Shown here: positions 37,188-45,146 of the stretch, in pieces
How the letters are laid out: each line of letters begins with the position of its first letter
Numbering within the stretch: position 1 is the first letter of the stretch
Source: an uncultured Desulfuromusa sp.
Lineage (GTDB): Bacteria; Desulfobacterota; Desulfuromonadia; Desulfuromonadales; Geopsychrobacteraceae
Length of the DNA: 64,000 nt
Assembly (NCBI RefSeq): GCF_963675815.1
Contig: NZ_OY776574.1
Span: forward strand, 1,544,001 to 1,608,000
Direction of reading: 5' to 3'
Translations under genes and position numbers: made by a program
The notes under the pieces: model-generated
Databases searched by the model: none
The model's input: only the letters and a program-made list of their open reading frames with translations
Told to the model about the DNA's origin: nothing

Positions 37188-37616
37188 TTATTCTATTTCA
37201 AGGGTATAGGCATGCCATTTTCGACGGCCGGAAAGATTTCTTTTCTCCGTTGCGATCAGACGGTTATCCAGATAAATGTACAGGGTGACATTTCCGGAGT
37301 GACCTCCATAATGGTTGATATAAACCTTGTAGGTTCCCGGGTGTTGGTTGAGTCTGACGGAGATGTTTTCGGGGCCGTAACCGGAAGTGTTGTCGATATC
37401 CAATTGCATATTTTTTGTGCTCTTGCTTCCGAAAGAGCAATGGTCACCGTTGGGGCCGTAGGCGTGGAGATCCATGTCGGAGTTTCCGCTGTCCCAGGTC
37501 AGGGTAAACCTTGCTTTAACCGGTGGGGTGCTGCTTGTAACATGGATGGTTTTCTTCTCATTTTTGGCGGCTTGGTGTAGTGCAGTTGACTTCGAACAGG
37601 GAGGAAAAGCGAGCAA
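37188..37616 (-). CDS. YfaP-like DUF2135 beta-sandwich protein, start uncertain
   Basis: About 142 residues. ARFTLTWDSGNSDMDLHAYGPNG (about 35-57) and a C-terminal PGTYKVYINHYGGHSGNVTLYIY segment match the DUF2135/YfaP-type domain, a secreted beta-sandwich often with metal-binding Asp residues (DSGNSDMDLH). The only start codon before the domain is TTG at 37616, without a good ribosome site. The frame is open a few codons further (ILLAFPPC reads like the end of a signal or lipoprotein leader), so the true 5' end may be lost or frameshifted. It is followed by the Lcl protein after 24 bp. Confidence 0.6.
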   Translation of the reverse strand: MLAFPPCSKSTALHQAAKNEKKTIHVTSSTPPVKARFTLTWDSGNSDMDLHAYGPNGDHCSFGSKSTKNMQLDIDNTSGYGPENISVRLNQHPGTYKVYINHYGGHSGNVTLYIYLDNRLIATEKRNLSGRRKWHAYTLEIE

Positions 37617-37832
37617 GATAATTGTTATAAACTATTTGACAGAGTTAGATGGTTGCGTATGCAACTAATTGATTCTGCTTTTGTATTATAATAAATCTTC
37701 AAGGTGCTTGACCGGGATGCTTAGATGGTAAAGCAACAGATCGAGTGGACGGGAATTTTTGTCGAGACAATCACTCTTCACTTATGAGAGTAAACGAGAT
37801 ACAGGAACATTGACTGCGAACTTGGAGGTTAT

Positions 37833-38576
37833 ATGACTAAACGTAATGTCCTTATTACTGGTGGGGCAAGAGGAATTGGTGCCGCAGCTGCGAGAGCACT
37901 GGCAGAAGATGGACATAGAGTCTTTATTAATTATGTCAGCAGCACTCAAAAGGCAACAGATCTTGTAGATGAGATCACCGCAAATGGTGATGAAGCATTT
38001 GCGGTACAGGCAGATGTTCGGGATGATCATCAAATCAAAGGGATGTTTGATAAGATAAATAACGAATTTGGCGGGGTAGATATCCTTGTTTCAAACGCAA
38101 ATATGAGTTTTGTCGCTAAGTCATTTATGGACCAGACCTGGGAGGAGTTTTCACAGAAGTTAAATGACGAAATGCATGCCTCCTATGTGACGGCAAAGTA
38201 TGCTGCCGGCAGCATGAAGGAAAAGCAATTTGGTCGCTTGATTTTCATATCGAGTACGTTATCCGAAAGTCCGGCACCAACTTTTCTCGCCCATGGTTCT
38301 GCAAAAGGAGCGCTTGACAGTTTCTGTAAATACCTCGCTCAGGAACTGGGCCCATTCGGCATTACCGCAAATATTGTTGCTCCGGGACTGGTCCTCACTG
38401 ATGCGACAAAAAATGCACCGGATGAATTTAAAGAAGTTATTCGCGTCCATACGCCAACGCAAAAGATTGCCGTACCGGAAGATGTTGCTAACGTCATCAG
38501 ATTTTTAGCAAGTGAAAACAGCTCACATTTAACAGGAACCTACACGCCTGTTTGTGGCGGCGCTTACCTTCCATAG
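37833..38576 (+). CDS. FabG-like short-chain dehydrogenase with atypical active site
   Basis: 247 residues. GGARGIGAAAARALA is the NADP(H) loop, NANMSFV replaces the usual NNAG, and IFISSTLSESPAPT holds the catalytic Ser. At the position of the catalytic Tyr in YxxxK the protein has His: AHGSAKGALDSF, with Lys retained. The C-terminal GGAYLP ending resembles FabG. Either the family subgroup uses His, or activity is altered. It is followed by a strong hairpin. No acyl-carrier gene is nearby. Confidence 0.82.
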   Translation: MTKRNVLITGGARGIGAAAARALAEDGHRVFINYVSSTQKATDLVDEITANGDEAFAVQADVRDDHQIKGMFDKINNEFGGVDILVSNANMSFVAKSFMDQTWEEFSQKLNDEMHASYVTAKYAAGSMKEKQFGRLIFISSTLSESPAPTFLAHGSAKGALDSFCKYLAQELGPFGITANIVAPGLVLTDATKNAPDEFKEVIRVHTPTQKIAVPEDVANVIRFLASENSSHLTGTYTPVCGGAYLP

Positions 38577-38587
38577 TCTGCAACGTT

Positions 38588-38628
38588 AAGCCCCTCAGAT
38601 AGAGGATGTGTCTCTATCTGAGGGGCTT
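38588..38628. terminator. 17-bp perfect stem-loop after the SDR gene
   Basis: AAGCCCCTCAGATAGAG, 7-base loop, and its exact complement, 11 bp after the stop codon. The flanks lack a clear U-tract, but stem strength and position make it a terminator. Confidence 0.75.
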
Positions 38629-38792
38629 GCACCATGATATTTGATATCTGCGCATCAGTTTTACTGCAGATTGATTTGATCGTCTTCCATTTTTAAATCC
38701 TGCTTTTCAAAATTGCACAGTCACATTTCTCCGCTTTATTTGCTTTCTGGATCCTCGTTCGTCTCCATCCGGAACCTCCGGACAGAAACGAG

Positions 38793-39419
38793 TTACCGCT
38801 CAGCTGTCGCCAATTTGATCGCCAGGCCTATGAAAACTGTGCCCGCCAACTTATTTAAGACACTTTGGGTGCGGTTCGATCGGTTCAGCCATTGACCAAG
38901 AGTTCCGGCGAGGAGAGCGATGCTACCGAACACCAATATTGTAGCTATGATAAACAGACCTCCAAGGAGTAGAAGCTGGTAAGCAACAGGTCCCCTGCCT
39001 GGATCGGCAAATTGCGGTAGAAAGGCCAGGAAAAAGATGGAGACTTTCGGATTTGTTATATTCATTATAATTCCACGGCAATACAACTTCCAATGATTCA
39101 CGTTTCCATCCGTTCCGGCCTGAATTTTTTCAGCAGAGGCCCGAAAAGCTTGCCATGCGAGATAAATAAGGTACCCGGCGCCAATGAATTTGAGGATGGA
39201 AAAGGCAAGGGCAGATGTTTGAAAGATGATGGCAACTCCCAGCGCAACTGCGCTTGTGTGGATAAGAAGACCTGTGCACAAGCCCAGCATAACGAGCAAG
39301 CCGGAGGCTCTTCCCCGCAAAGCGGATTGTGTCAGGACGAAGATATTGTCCGGTCCTGGAGCAAGGCCAAGGAGAATGGATGCGGTAAAGAAAGTTATTA
39401 ATGATTCAATGGGCACCAC
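38793..39419 (-). CDS. LysE/RhtB-family amino-acid exporter
   Basis: 208 residues, about six membrane helices, exporter of amino acids or derivatives. The N-terminal ASILLGLAPGPDNIFVLTQSALRGRASGLL is the LysE family signature and ITNPKVSIFFLAFLPQFAD (about 120-140) the second. Translation begins at one of two adjacent GTG codons. A hairpin (38754-38792, CTCGTT...AACGAG) abuts the stop codon and ACTTAAC overlaps the start side; this resembles the cassette geometry seen at 44-52 kb, but the cores do not match, so I do not call it a cassette. It has a paralogue at 44110-44724. Confidence 0.85.
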   Translation of the reverse strand: MVPIESLITFFTASILLGLAPGPDNIFVLTQSALRGRASGLLVMLGLCTGLLIHTSAVALGVAIIFQTSALAFSILKFIGAGYLIYLAWQAFRASAEKIQAGTDGNVNHWKLYCRGIIMNITNPKVSIFFLAFLPQFADPGRGPVAYQLLLLGGLFIIATILVFGSIALLAGTLGQWLNRSNRTQSVLNKLAGTVFIGLAIKLATAER

Positions 39420-39512
39420 TTAACACTTCTTTCTTGAGGGGGTGTCTGATGAGCCTGGAGAGAAACCGATTTATGAATGTTACTGAAGCTTCCAGTTGTT
39501 TTGTCAGATTGC

Positions 39513-39812
39513 TTATTTGATTCTGCCGGCTTGTTCTACCGTTACCAGCTCGTTTCCCTCAAAAGTAAGACTGTAATAAAACGTTCCCGATGCGATGATC
39601 CATGCTTCGATTTTCATGACCCTGATTCGGTCACCATTTTTTTCCTGATCAATATAGCCTATGACTTCTTTTGAAATAGGGGTTCCGCAAGCGACAAGAA
39701 CTTCTTGTTTTAAATCACCAATCTTGACAAGGGAACTTCCGCAACGAAGAGCAAAAGAGGTGCTTTGAGTTAAAATCAGGAACATCACAACCATGAGCGC
39801 AATTTTTTTCAT
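39513..39812 (-). CDS. DUF2845 secreted protein
   Basis: 99 residues. Signal peptide (about 1-22, MVVMFLILTQSTSFA). The mature part reads LRCGSSLVKIGDLKQEVLVACGTPISKE, the DUF2845 motif with two Cys residues that may form a disulfide. A longer frame exists, but AAGGAG is correctly spaced only for the ATG at 39810-39812. Function unknown. Preceded on its strand by the DUF2157 gene and the 20-bp direct repeat at 39877-39896. Confidence 0.75.
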   Translation of the reverse strand: MKKIALMVVMFLILTQSTSFALRCGSSLVKIGDLKQEVLVACGTPISKEVIGYIDQEKNGDRIRVMKIEAWIIASGTFYYSLTFEGNELVTVEQAGRIK

Positions 39813-39876
39813 GTTCATCTCCTTTTTTCTTTTGAACAAATCTTTTTGAATGTACAGGTAAACCAGCTCTCGAAAA

Positions 39877-39896
39877 AAGAGCCGAAGAGACATTAT
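39877..39896 (+). repeat. 20-bp direct repeat, left copy
   Basis: AAGAGCCGAAGAGACATTAT, identical at 43982-44001. Both copies follow a small stem GCTCT...AGAGC, so similarity extends to about 35 bp. The pair brackets the DUF2157, aldo/keto reductase and LysR genes. Confidence 0.7.
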
Positions 39897-39911
39897 TTGG
39901 TTAGGAAGTTT

Positions 39912-40943
39912 TTAGTGAATATTTTCAATTGTTTCACGAAGCCGGCCTGGAAGCCATGAGCGCAACTTACTAGTAATGCTTTGCTCATTCTTTTGCCAAA
40001 CGAGGCCGAGATAAATAACTCCGAGGCCAATAATCGAAAGGAAGAAAGGGAAAAGCATACTGTCTTTGAAAACATCATATGCTAAGTGCCCGAAATAACC
40101 CGCTAATCCAAGCCCGCCAAAAACAGCAAATACGCGTCGGGAAATGACTGCACCAGTAAAAATCATTGCCAAGTTAATGCACATGTACATGAATTTATTG
40201 AACTCACTATCAGACTTCATAAGAGAAAGACCACCCCAAAATGCCAGAACACCAAACAAGTATAACCAAAAAGCAAAATCCTTATTCCGGCAACTACGAA
40301 CATCCACCCAGAAGGCAAATAGTGCCATTAAGAGGCCAAAAAACAGAGAAACCAGCTTTCTTAGTTCCCAACTACGATCTAGGTTATGGAATAGAAATGG
40401 TGTTAGGTCCATACTCAGATACCAGAGAGTTACGGCAACCGGCATGACCATAAAGGGAAGGCGATACCTCCAAAACAGTACAGCTCCTGAAGCAAGCGTG
40501 CCTAGCTCCATAAGAAGCCAGTTCCAATCAACATATTTGTGATAGTCCCGGTAGGCATGCTCACCGTCCCAAAAACCAAGAGCTTGCTGCAATCCATAGA
40601 TGGCTAAGGGGGTAAGTGCAACGACAAAAGCTCCCATTATCCCCGCAGGGATCGCGAGGGCACGGCGGGTAAAGTAATGGAGCAACCACAAGCCAATGCC
40701 GGCATAAACCAAAGCAATAAAAAAGATGCCCCAACCGCCAAAATTCTCCCACCCGAGAGTCATGAACAAACTCATAGCCCCTATGGCAATCAAGCCACCA
40801 AGGTAATAAAGGATATGGGTCAGATTGAAGCTTGGGTTGTCTTTGTTCAAATCCGTGAAGTAGGTCCAAAGGTTGTCGGCTTGATCTTGGGTAATCAAGC
40901 CCTTTGATGCAGCCTTGTTTATTGCCCTGCGGTTTATCTTCAT
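39912..40943 (-). CDS. DUF2157 polytopic membrane protein
   Basis: 343 residues. A short cytoplasmic start (MKINRRAINKAASKGLITQDQADNLW) carries the DUF2157 signature, followed by about ten membrane helices (for example ILYYLGGLIAIGAMSLFMTLGW and GIFFIALVYAGIGLWLL). The frame continues upstream for 69 codons of unrelated residues, but AAGAGGGG precedes the ATG at 40941-40943, which is taken as the start. Function unknown. It lies next to a decayed transposase fragment and inside the interval flanked by the 20-bp repeat. Confidence 0.78.
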   Translation of the reverse strand: MKINRRAINKAASKGLITQDQADNLWTYFTDLNKDNPSFNLTHILYYLGGLIAIGAMSLFMTLGWENFGGWGIFFIALVYAGIGLWLLHYFTRRALAIPAGIMGAFVVALTPLAIYGLQQALGFWDGEHAYRDYHKYVDWNWLLMELGTLASGAVLFWRYRLPFMVMPVAVTLWYLSMDLTPFLFHNLDRSWELRKLVSLFFGLLMALFAFWVDVRSCRNKDFAFWLYLFGVLAFWGGLSLMKSDSEFNKFMYMCINLAMIFTGAVISRRVFAVFGGLGLAGYFGHLAYDVFKDSMLFPFFLSIIGLGVIYLGLVWQKNEQSITSKLRSWLPGRLRETIENIH

Positions 40944-41130
40944 TTGGCCCCTCTTAACGTGTTTGGAGAAAAAGCCTTTCGTGGCTCCTCCGATAATTCC
41001 AGCCATGAAAACGGAAACTTCTGACAGTTTTCTGAACAGATCATTTTGTGTGCAAATCAGGGCATTTCTGGCTCTGATTTCTTTCAATATGTTGGCAATG
41101 AATGTTGTTTTCTCAATTCTGCCTTGTTTT

Positions 41131-41301
41131 CTATCCAAACTCCATCCCAAATCGGTGAGTCTTGGTCAAGTTGTGTAACATGGTCATCAGTTGCCACTGG
41201 CCGGTAACCTTCTTCTTGCCACGTAAGCTGATTTTTTTGATCCCGATGGCGTCACCGATGTGCCCGAAGTCGGGTTCGATGATACCAAAAACTAGCGTCA
41301 T
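41131..41301 (-). pseudogene. C-terminal fragment of an IS1182/IS5-type transposase
   Basis: Minus-strand reading gives about 57 residues ending at TAG: LVFGIIEPDFGHIGDAIG, then KKISLRGKKKVTGQWQLM and MLHNLTK. This is the conserved C-terminal FG.IK....F.LRG...V..EW.L..L.HNL pattern of DDE transposases of the IS1182/IS5 group. No N-terminal part or inverted repeats remain. The upstream gene DUF2157 runs from just downstream of it. Confidence 0.65.
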
Positions 41302-41549
41302 TCGGCAGTGCCCCTCGCCTTAATAGGGGGAGTGTCTCTTGTTTTTCCCCCTCGTTTTCCCTCGTTTTCCCTCGTTTTCCGGTTGATGCATTTTTTCAGC
41401 ATAACCCACGTTGACAAGAAGCAGGTCTTTTCTTATTCAACTATCAGTCATTGTGGCCAGATTGAAGTTAATCCTGCCTCTCTCATGAAAAACCACAGTT
41501 TTTAAGTTGTCAAACATGAGAGACGCATAGAGTAGGAATACAAAAATAT
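41302..41549. other. Gene-free spacer with decamer repeat and a dyad
   Basis: Between the transposase fragment and the aldo/keto reductase. It holds the triplicated decamer at 41351-41380 and a dyad CTCTCATG (41480-41487) / CATGAGAG (41515-41522) that could end aldo/keto reductase transcripts. No gene seen. Confidence 0.5.
41351..41380 (+). repeat. Three tandem copies of CTCGTTTTCC
   Basis: Exact decamer repeated three times, preceded by a partial copy (TTTTTCCCC). A simple-sequence tract in remnant DNA. Confidence 0.8.
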
Positions 41550-42593
41550 TTAATTATATCCAGCGACTAACGGTGGATTACGTTCAGAGAATTGTCCATT
41601 CCAATAGGGGTAGTAAGGATAAGGGATTTGCGGCTTGCTCGCAATATCGAGTCTCATAACCTGCTCATCCGTCAGCTGCCACCCCATACTCCCAATATTA
41701 TCCAATAGCTGCTGTTCATTGCGCGCCCCAATCAGTACTGAAGCAACTGTAGGGCGATGAAGCACCCAATTCAGAGAGATTTGCGGCACGCTTTTGCCGG
41801 TTTCTGCGGCAATATCTTCCAATACATCCACCACACGATAGAGTTGCTCGTCGGCGACGGGTGGTGCAAATTGTTCGCTACCGTGCAGGCGACTGGCCTC
41901 AGGGACCGGTTTGCTACGACTGATTTTTCCGGTCAGTCGGCCCCACCCCAACGGACTCCATACGATAGCTCCCATTCCCTGATCATGGCTGACTGGCATC
42001 AGTTCCCATTCGTAATCACGCCCTACAAGAGAATAGTAAATTTGGTTCGCAACCAAACGAACGTAACCGTGTCGTTCTGCAATTGCCTGATATTTCATAA
42101 TATGCCAGCCGGAAAAATTGGATACGCCGATGTAGCGAACCTTCCCCGTTTTAACCAAATCATTTAGAGTATCCATCACACTTTCGACTGGTGTCATGGC
42201 ATCGAAATGATGCAATTGCAATATGTCAATATAGTCGGTTCCCAAGCGTTGCAAGGCCAGATCCGTTGCAGCGATCAGCCGGTGCCTGGCGGCCCCGATA
42301 TCGTTAGGGGCATCCCCTGTCCGCAGGGTCGTTTTAGTCGATACGATCACCTGCTCCCGTCGCCCTTTTATGACCGCTCCCAAAATACGTTCAGATTCGC
42401 CATCCGAATAAACATCTGCGGTATCAAACAGGTTCACTCCATGTTCCAGACATAGATCCACCAAGCTTCTGGCCTGGGTAGCCTGGGTATTTCCCCAAGC
42501 GCTGAACAGTGGCCCTTTGCCTCCAAATGTTCCCGCACCAAACCCCAACACAGGTATTTTAAAACCAGAATTGCCTAAAAAACGATATTCCAT
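41550..42593 (-). CDS. Aldo/keto reductase
   Basis: NADPH-dependent oxidoreductase, 347 residues, TIM barrel. The tetrad is visible: Asp and Tyr in FDTADVYSDGESE (about 57-62), Lys in VSTKTTLR (about 86) and His in LQLHHFDAMTP (about 127). IGVSNFSGWH and SVLIGARNEQQLLDN (NADPH binding) are family signatures. It resembles the YajO/Tas-like branch. It is divergent from a LysR gene that probably controls it, with a dyad between them. Confidence 0.9.
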   Translation of the reverse strand: MEYRFLGNSGFKIPVLGFGAGTFGGKGPLFSAWGNTQATQARSLVDLCLEHGVNLFDTADVYSDGESERILGAVIKGRREQVIVSTKTTLRTGDAPNDIGAARHRLIAATDLALQRLGTDYIDILQLHHFDAMTPVESVMDTLNDLVKTGKVRYIGVSNFSGWHIMKYQAIAERHGYVRLVANQIYYSLVGRDYEWELMPVSHDQGMGAIVWSPLGWGRLTGKISRSKPVPEASRLHGSEQFAPPVADEQLYRVVDVLEDIAAETGKSVPQISLNWVLHRPTVASVLIGARNEQQLLDNIGSMGWQLTDEQVMRLDIASKPQIPYPYYPYWNGQFSERNPPLVAGYN

Positions 42594-42606
42594 AATCTAA
42601 CCTCCT

Positions 42607-42628
42607 ATACTTGATAGTTGTTAAGTAT
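42607..42628. promoter_or_regulatory. Dyad operator between aldo/keto reductase and LysR genes
   Basis: ATACTT, 10 bases, AAGTAT in the divergent spacer, 14-35 bp before the aldo/keto reductase start. Symmetry and position fit a LysR-type binding site. Confidence 0.5.
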
Positions 42629-42703
42629 TAGATTAAAGGCTTGCGTTTATAAAATAAATAAGCAAAATAGCATTTCACAATCAATATTTTTTTGAAGATC
42701 ATT

Positions 42704-43597
42704 ATGGACCGACTTAGCGATATTTCTCTATTTCTTAAAGTGTTGGATAGTGGCTCCATCAGCGCTGCCGCCTACAAGCTCAATTTGTCGCCAGCCGTGG
42801 CCAGCAAACGCCTTCAGAATCTGGAAAAAGCAATTGGTGTCTGTCTGCTACACCGCACAACTCGTCGACTCAGCGCCACACCTGAAGGAACAGAATTGGC
42901 TGTCCGTGGCCGGCCACTTGTAGAGGGACTTCAAGCACTTACCGCAGATTTGGGAAAAATCACCAATGAAATCTCCGGCACTTTGCGAGTGACTGCAGGG
43001 GTCTCGTTTGGTCACCGATTTATCACTCCCTTACTGAGCGATTTTTTTTCGCAATACCCTAATGTGAACGTTCATCTACACTTAAGAGATGAATACGTAG
43101 ACATTATTGATCAGGGGTACGACTTGGCGATTCGCATTTCAACGAGAATGAAAACCTCGGGCTTGATAGCCAGAAAACTGGGTGATAGTCGCCGGGTGCT
43201 GTGTGCGTCCCCAAGCTATTTGCAATATCACGGAATACCAACAGCATTGGCAGAATTAGTAAACCACCGCTGTCTGGTATTGACTGAAAACTCGAGAGGT
43301 GAAGAAACATGGAATCTGACCGACACTAAGGGACAAAATTACCGGATTGCAGTGACTTCGATCTTAAGCAGCAACATGGGGGATGCATTGTACGAGGCAG
43401 CTCTTTCCGGGCTTGGCATTTCTCTTCATTCGACCTGGCATGTTCAAAGAGATCTTAAGCAAGGACGCATACAAGTCGTTTTGCCAGATTATTTTAAAGA
43501 AGCGTCCATTTATGCAGTGATGCCACAACGGGAATTCGTACCAGCGAGGGTCAAGGCATTTATAAAATTTATTGAGAATAGAATAAAAGCAATCTGA
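42704..43597 (+). CDS. LysR-family transcriptional regulator
   Basis: 297 residues. N-terminal winged helix (about 1-60, FLKVLDSGSISAAAYKLNLSPAVASKRLQNLE), linker helix and a periplasmic-binding-like effector domain (about 85-295, GTLRVTAGVSFGHRFITPLL). It belongs to the common LTTR branch near DmlR/AaeR-like proteins. The ATG at 42704 is chosen over TTG at 42692. Likely controls the divergent aldo/keto reductase and itself; the effector is unknown. Confidence 0.92.
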   Translation: MDRLSDISLFLKVLDSGSISAAAYKLNLSPAVASKRLQNLEKAIGVCLLHRTTRRLSATPEGTELAVRGRPLVEGLQALTADLGKITNEISGTLRVTAGVSFGHRFITPLLSDFFSQYPNVNVHLHLRDEYVDIIDQGYDLAIRISTRMKTSGLIARKLGDSRRVLCASPSYLQYHGIPTALAELVNHRCLVLTENSRGEETWNLTDTKGQNYRIAVTSILSSNMGDALYEAALSGLGISLHSTWHVQRDLKQGRIQVVLPDYFKEASIYAVMPQREFVPARVKAFIKFIENRIKAI

Positions 43598-43640
43598 TAT
43601 ATTTCAGGGTATAGAATACTCATTTCCAGAAATTCCCATT

Positions 43641-43817
43641 ATGTCCACGGAATTCTACCATCACGGCAAAAAAGAGCATGGGATGTCCGGAACCAAGGCC
43701 ATGACAGCCGTTATACGAAATTTTCTTAAACTGTTTTACGGTTGGTACAAGTCCGGTGGCTCATTCGACCAAAATCGCGTCTTTTCCTGTGAAAGCCAGT
43801 ACCGGCGTGCAGCATAG
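43641..43817 (+). pseudogene. C-terminal remnant of an IS110-type transposase
   Basis: 58 codons to TAG: GTKAMTAVIRNFLKLFYGWYKSGG...FDQNRVF. The Lys-Ala-x-x-Ala-Val-x-Arg...Leu pattern with a YK(S)GGxFD end resembles the C-terminus of IS110/IS116 transposases, distinct from the element at 48465. The following 280 bp (to 44100) contain a further short unassigned frame (RDGRKLIVTVQSDDLVDRHR) and the 20-bp repeat; no complete gene. Confidence 0.45.
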
Positions 43818-43981
43818 CCAGAGTTAAAGCAACTGAACCGGTAGATAAGAAGAGTCTCCCGCATCGAGATGGCCGCAAACTAATTGTCACTGTGCAGTCA
43901 GATGACCTGGTTGATCGTCACCGCCACTCGATGTGGGCTCGTTTGAAACATGGCCAATAAGGTAGACCTGCTCTCAGCCTG

Positions 43982-44001
43982 AAGAGCCGAAGAGACATTA
44001 T
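43982..44001 (+). repeat. 20-bp direct repeat, right copy
   Basis: AAGAGCCGAAGAGACATTAT, identical to 39877-39896 and likewise preceded by a GCTCT...AGAGC stem. It lies just outside the last recognisable cassette core (44095-44101). Confidence 0.7.
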
Positions 44002-44094
44002 CGCCAGTTTTAAACATCCAGAACAACAAGGAAGGGAGAGCTATGTCTTCAATTGTGAAAGAACGATTGACTATTAGCCTAAAGACATTGGTTA

Positions 44095-44101
44095 GTTATG
44101 T
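44095..44101 (-). other. Outer core of the last cassette's attC (truncated site)
   Basis: Plus strand GTTATGT, nine bases before the stop codon of the LysE cassette gene, is the exact complement of the 5' core of that cassette (ACATAAC at 44750-44756). The rest of this attC cannot be found, so the array appears truncated here. Confidence 0.5.
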
Positions 44102-44109
44102 GATTTTCT

Positions 44110-44724
44110 TTACTGCTCTGCTAAAGCCAGCCTTATGCCTAAGGCTGCAAATGTAGCTGAAAATACTTGCTGAATTTTCCGAATAGCACGAGGTGAACTC
44201 GTCAAATATGCACTCACCCGATGTGCCAAACAACCGTATGCGACAAACACAACGAAGGTCATTAACATGAACACCGCACTCAGAATAACCATTTGAATGG
44301 AAGCTGCTGCCTCATTGGTTGAAATGAACTGTGGAAGAAAAGCCAAGAAGAAAATGGATAATTTGGGGTTGAGAATATTGATAAGGAACCCCTTGCTCAT
44401 TATTTGTGTAAGATTGGTCTTTTTCTCTGTCGATTCAATATTGATCGTCCCTTTGTCACGCCACATTCCCCAAGCCAAGAAGAGTAAGTAGGCCGCTCCG
44501 GCAAATTTCAATGTTTGAAATGCAACTGAACTGAGGTGCAAAAGTGCGGACAGCCCCAAGATACAGGCAAGAAGGTGCGGAATAATTCCAGTCGTGCAAC
44601 CTAATGCTGCCGCAATACTGGAGCGCCACCCCATGAATAAACCCGTTGAAATTGTATAGATAACTCCTGTGCCAGGAACAAGGACAACGACCAGTGATGT
44701 AAGTAGAAATTCAGTAGTAATCAT
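44110..44724 (-). CDS. Cassette 7: LysE/RhtB-family exporter
   Basis: 204 residues, about six membrane helices. TSLVVVLVPGTGVIYTISTGLFMGWRSSIAAALGCTTGI is the LysE/RhtB N-terminal signature and NILNLKLSIFFLAFLPQF-like INILNPKLSIFFLAFLPQF the second. Likely exports an amino acid or homoserine-lactone-like compound; substrate unknown. It sits 26 bp from the attC core at 44750, in cassette orientation, and a matching core lies at its 3' end. A TTG nine bases upstream is an alternative start. Paralogous to 38793-39419, though clearly diverged. Confidence 0.85.
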   Translation of the reverse strand: MITTEFLLTSLVVVLVPGTGVIYTISTGLFMGWRSSIAAALGCTTGIIPHLLACILGLSALLHLSSVAFQTLKFAGAAYLLFLAWGMWRDKGTINIESTEKKTNLTQIMSKGFLINILNPKLSIFFLAFLPQFISTNEAAASIQMVILSAVFMLMTFVVFVAYGCLAHRVSAYLTSSPRAIRKIQQVFSATFAALGIRLALAEQ

Positions 44725-44749
44725 TTCTTCCAATTCTCTTTATTGTTTC

Positions 44750-44803
44750 ACATAACGTGCCGATCACCGGCGGCGGCTTTTTGCCGTCCGGTGGATTGGA
44801 TTG
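44750..44803 (-). other. attC6, interrupted by an IS1111-type insertion
   Basis: Core ACATAAC (44750-44756), then CACCGG...CCGGTG hairpin arms, ending ...GGATTG at 44803. The missing TTAGGT is found after the insertion at 46083-46088, so the intact site was about 60 bp, a common attC size. Belongs to the cassette at 46083-46643. Confidence 0.75.
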
Positions 44804-44890
44804 ATACTAGTGCAGGCCCCCTCCACAGATACCGGACCATCCGCTATCCTTTGAGTAACAGACAAACCTTCAAAGAAAGGAGCCTGCATT

Positions 44891-45109
44891 ATGAAATTCT
44901 ACACCAAACAGCATCATTTTTATTGTGGTATCGGTCTTCATGCCGATGCCATGTATGTCTGTATTCTTAATTCTGTCGGCGAAGTGGTGGTTCATAAGAA
45001 CATTTCCACCAAACCGAAAGTTTCCTTGCGTTTGATCAAACCTTATCGTGAGCGTCTTGTCGTCGGCTGTGAGTGCATGTTCTCCTGGTACTGGCTGGCC
45101 GATCTTTGT
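44891..45109 (+). pseudogene. Truncated IS1111-type transposase, N-terminal part
   Basis: 73 codons nearly identical to the start of the intact transposase at 48552. The first catalytic Asp of the DEDD site is lost: the intact copy reads YCGIDLHAD and this one YCGIGLHAD. Homology stops at ADLC, where RAYT-flanking repeat DNA begins. A frame continues to 45157 through unrelated sequence. Confidence 0.9.
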
Positions 45110-45111
45110 AA

Positions 45112-45143
45112 CGCCACAAAGGTGTCGCGCCACAAAGGTGTCG
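45112..45143 (+). repeat. Two tandem 16-mers at the left edge of the RAYT remnant
   Basis: CGCCACAAAGGTGTCG occurs twice back to back. It marks the end of the IS homology and is probably a REP-like end of the RAYT element. Confidence 0.75.
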
Positions 45144-45146
45144 CGT

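Noticed and set aside
38754..39424. LysE gene at 38793-39419 as an eighth cassette
   Set aside because: The cores at its two ends (GTTAAGT versus GTTACCG) do not match and no full attC is seen; kept only as a low-interest observation.
41351..41380. Tandem decamers as a possible CRISPR-like array
   Set aside because: No spacers, unit too short, only three copies.
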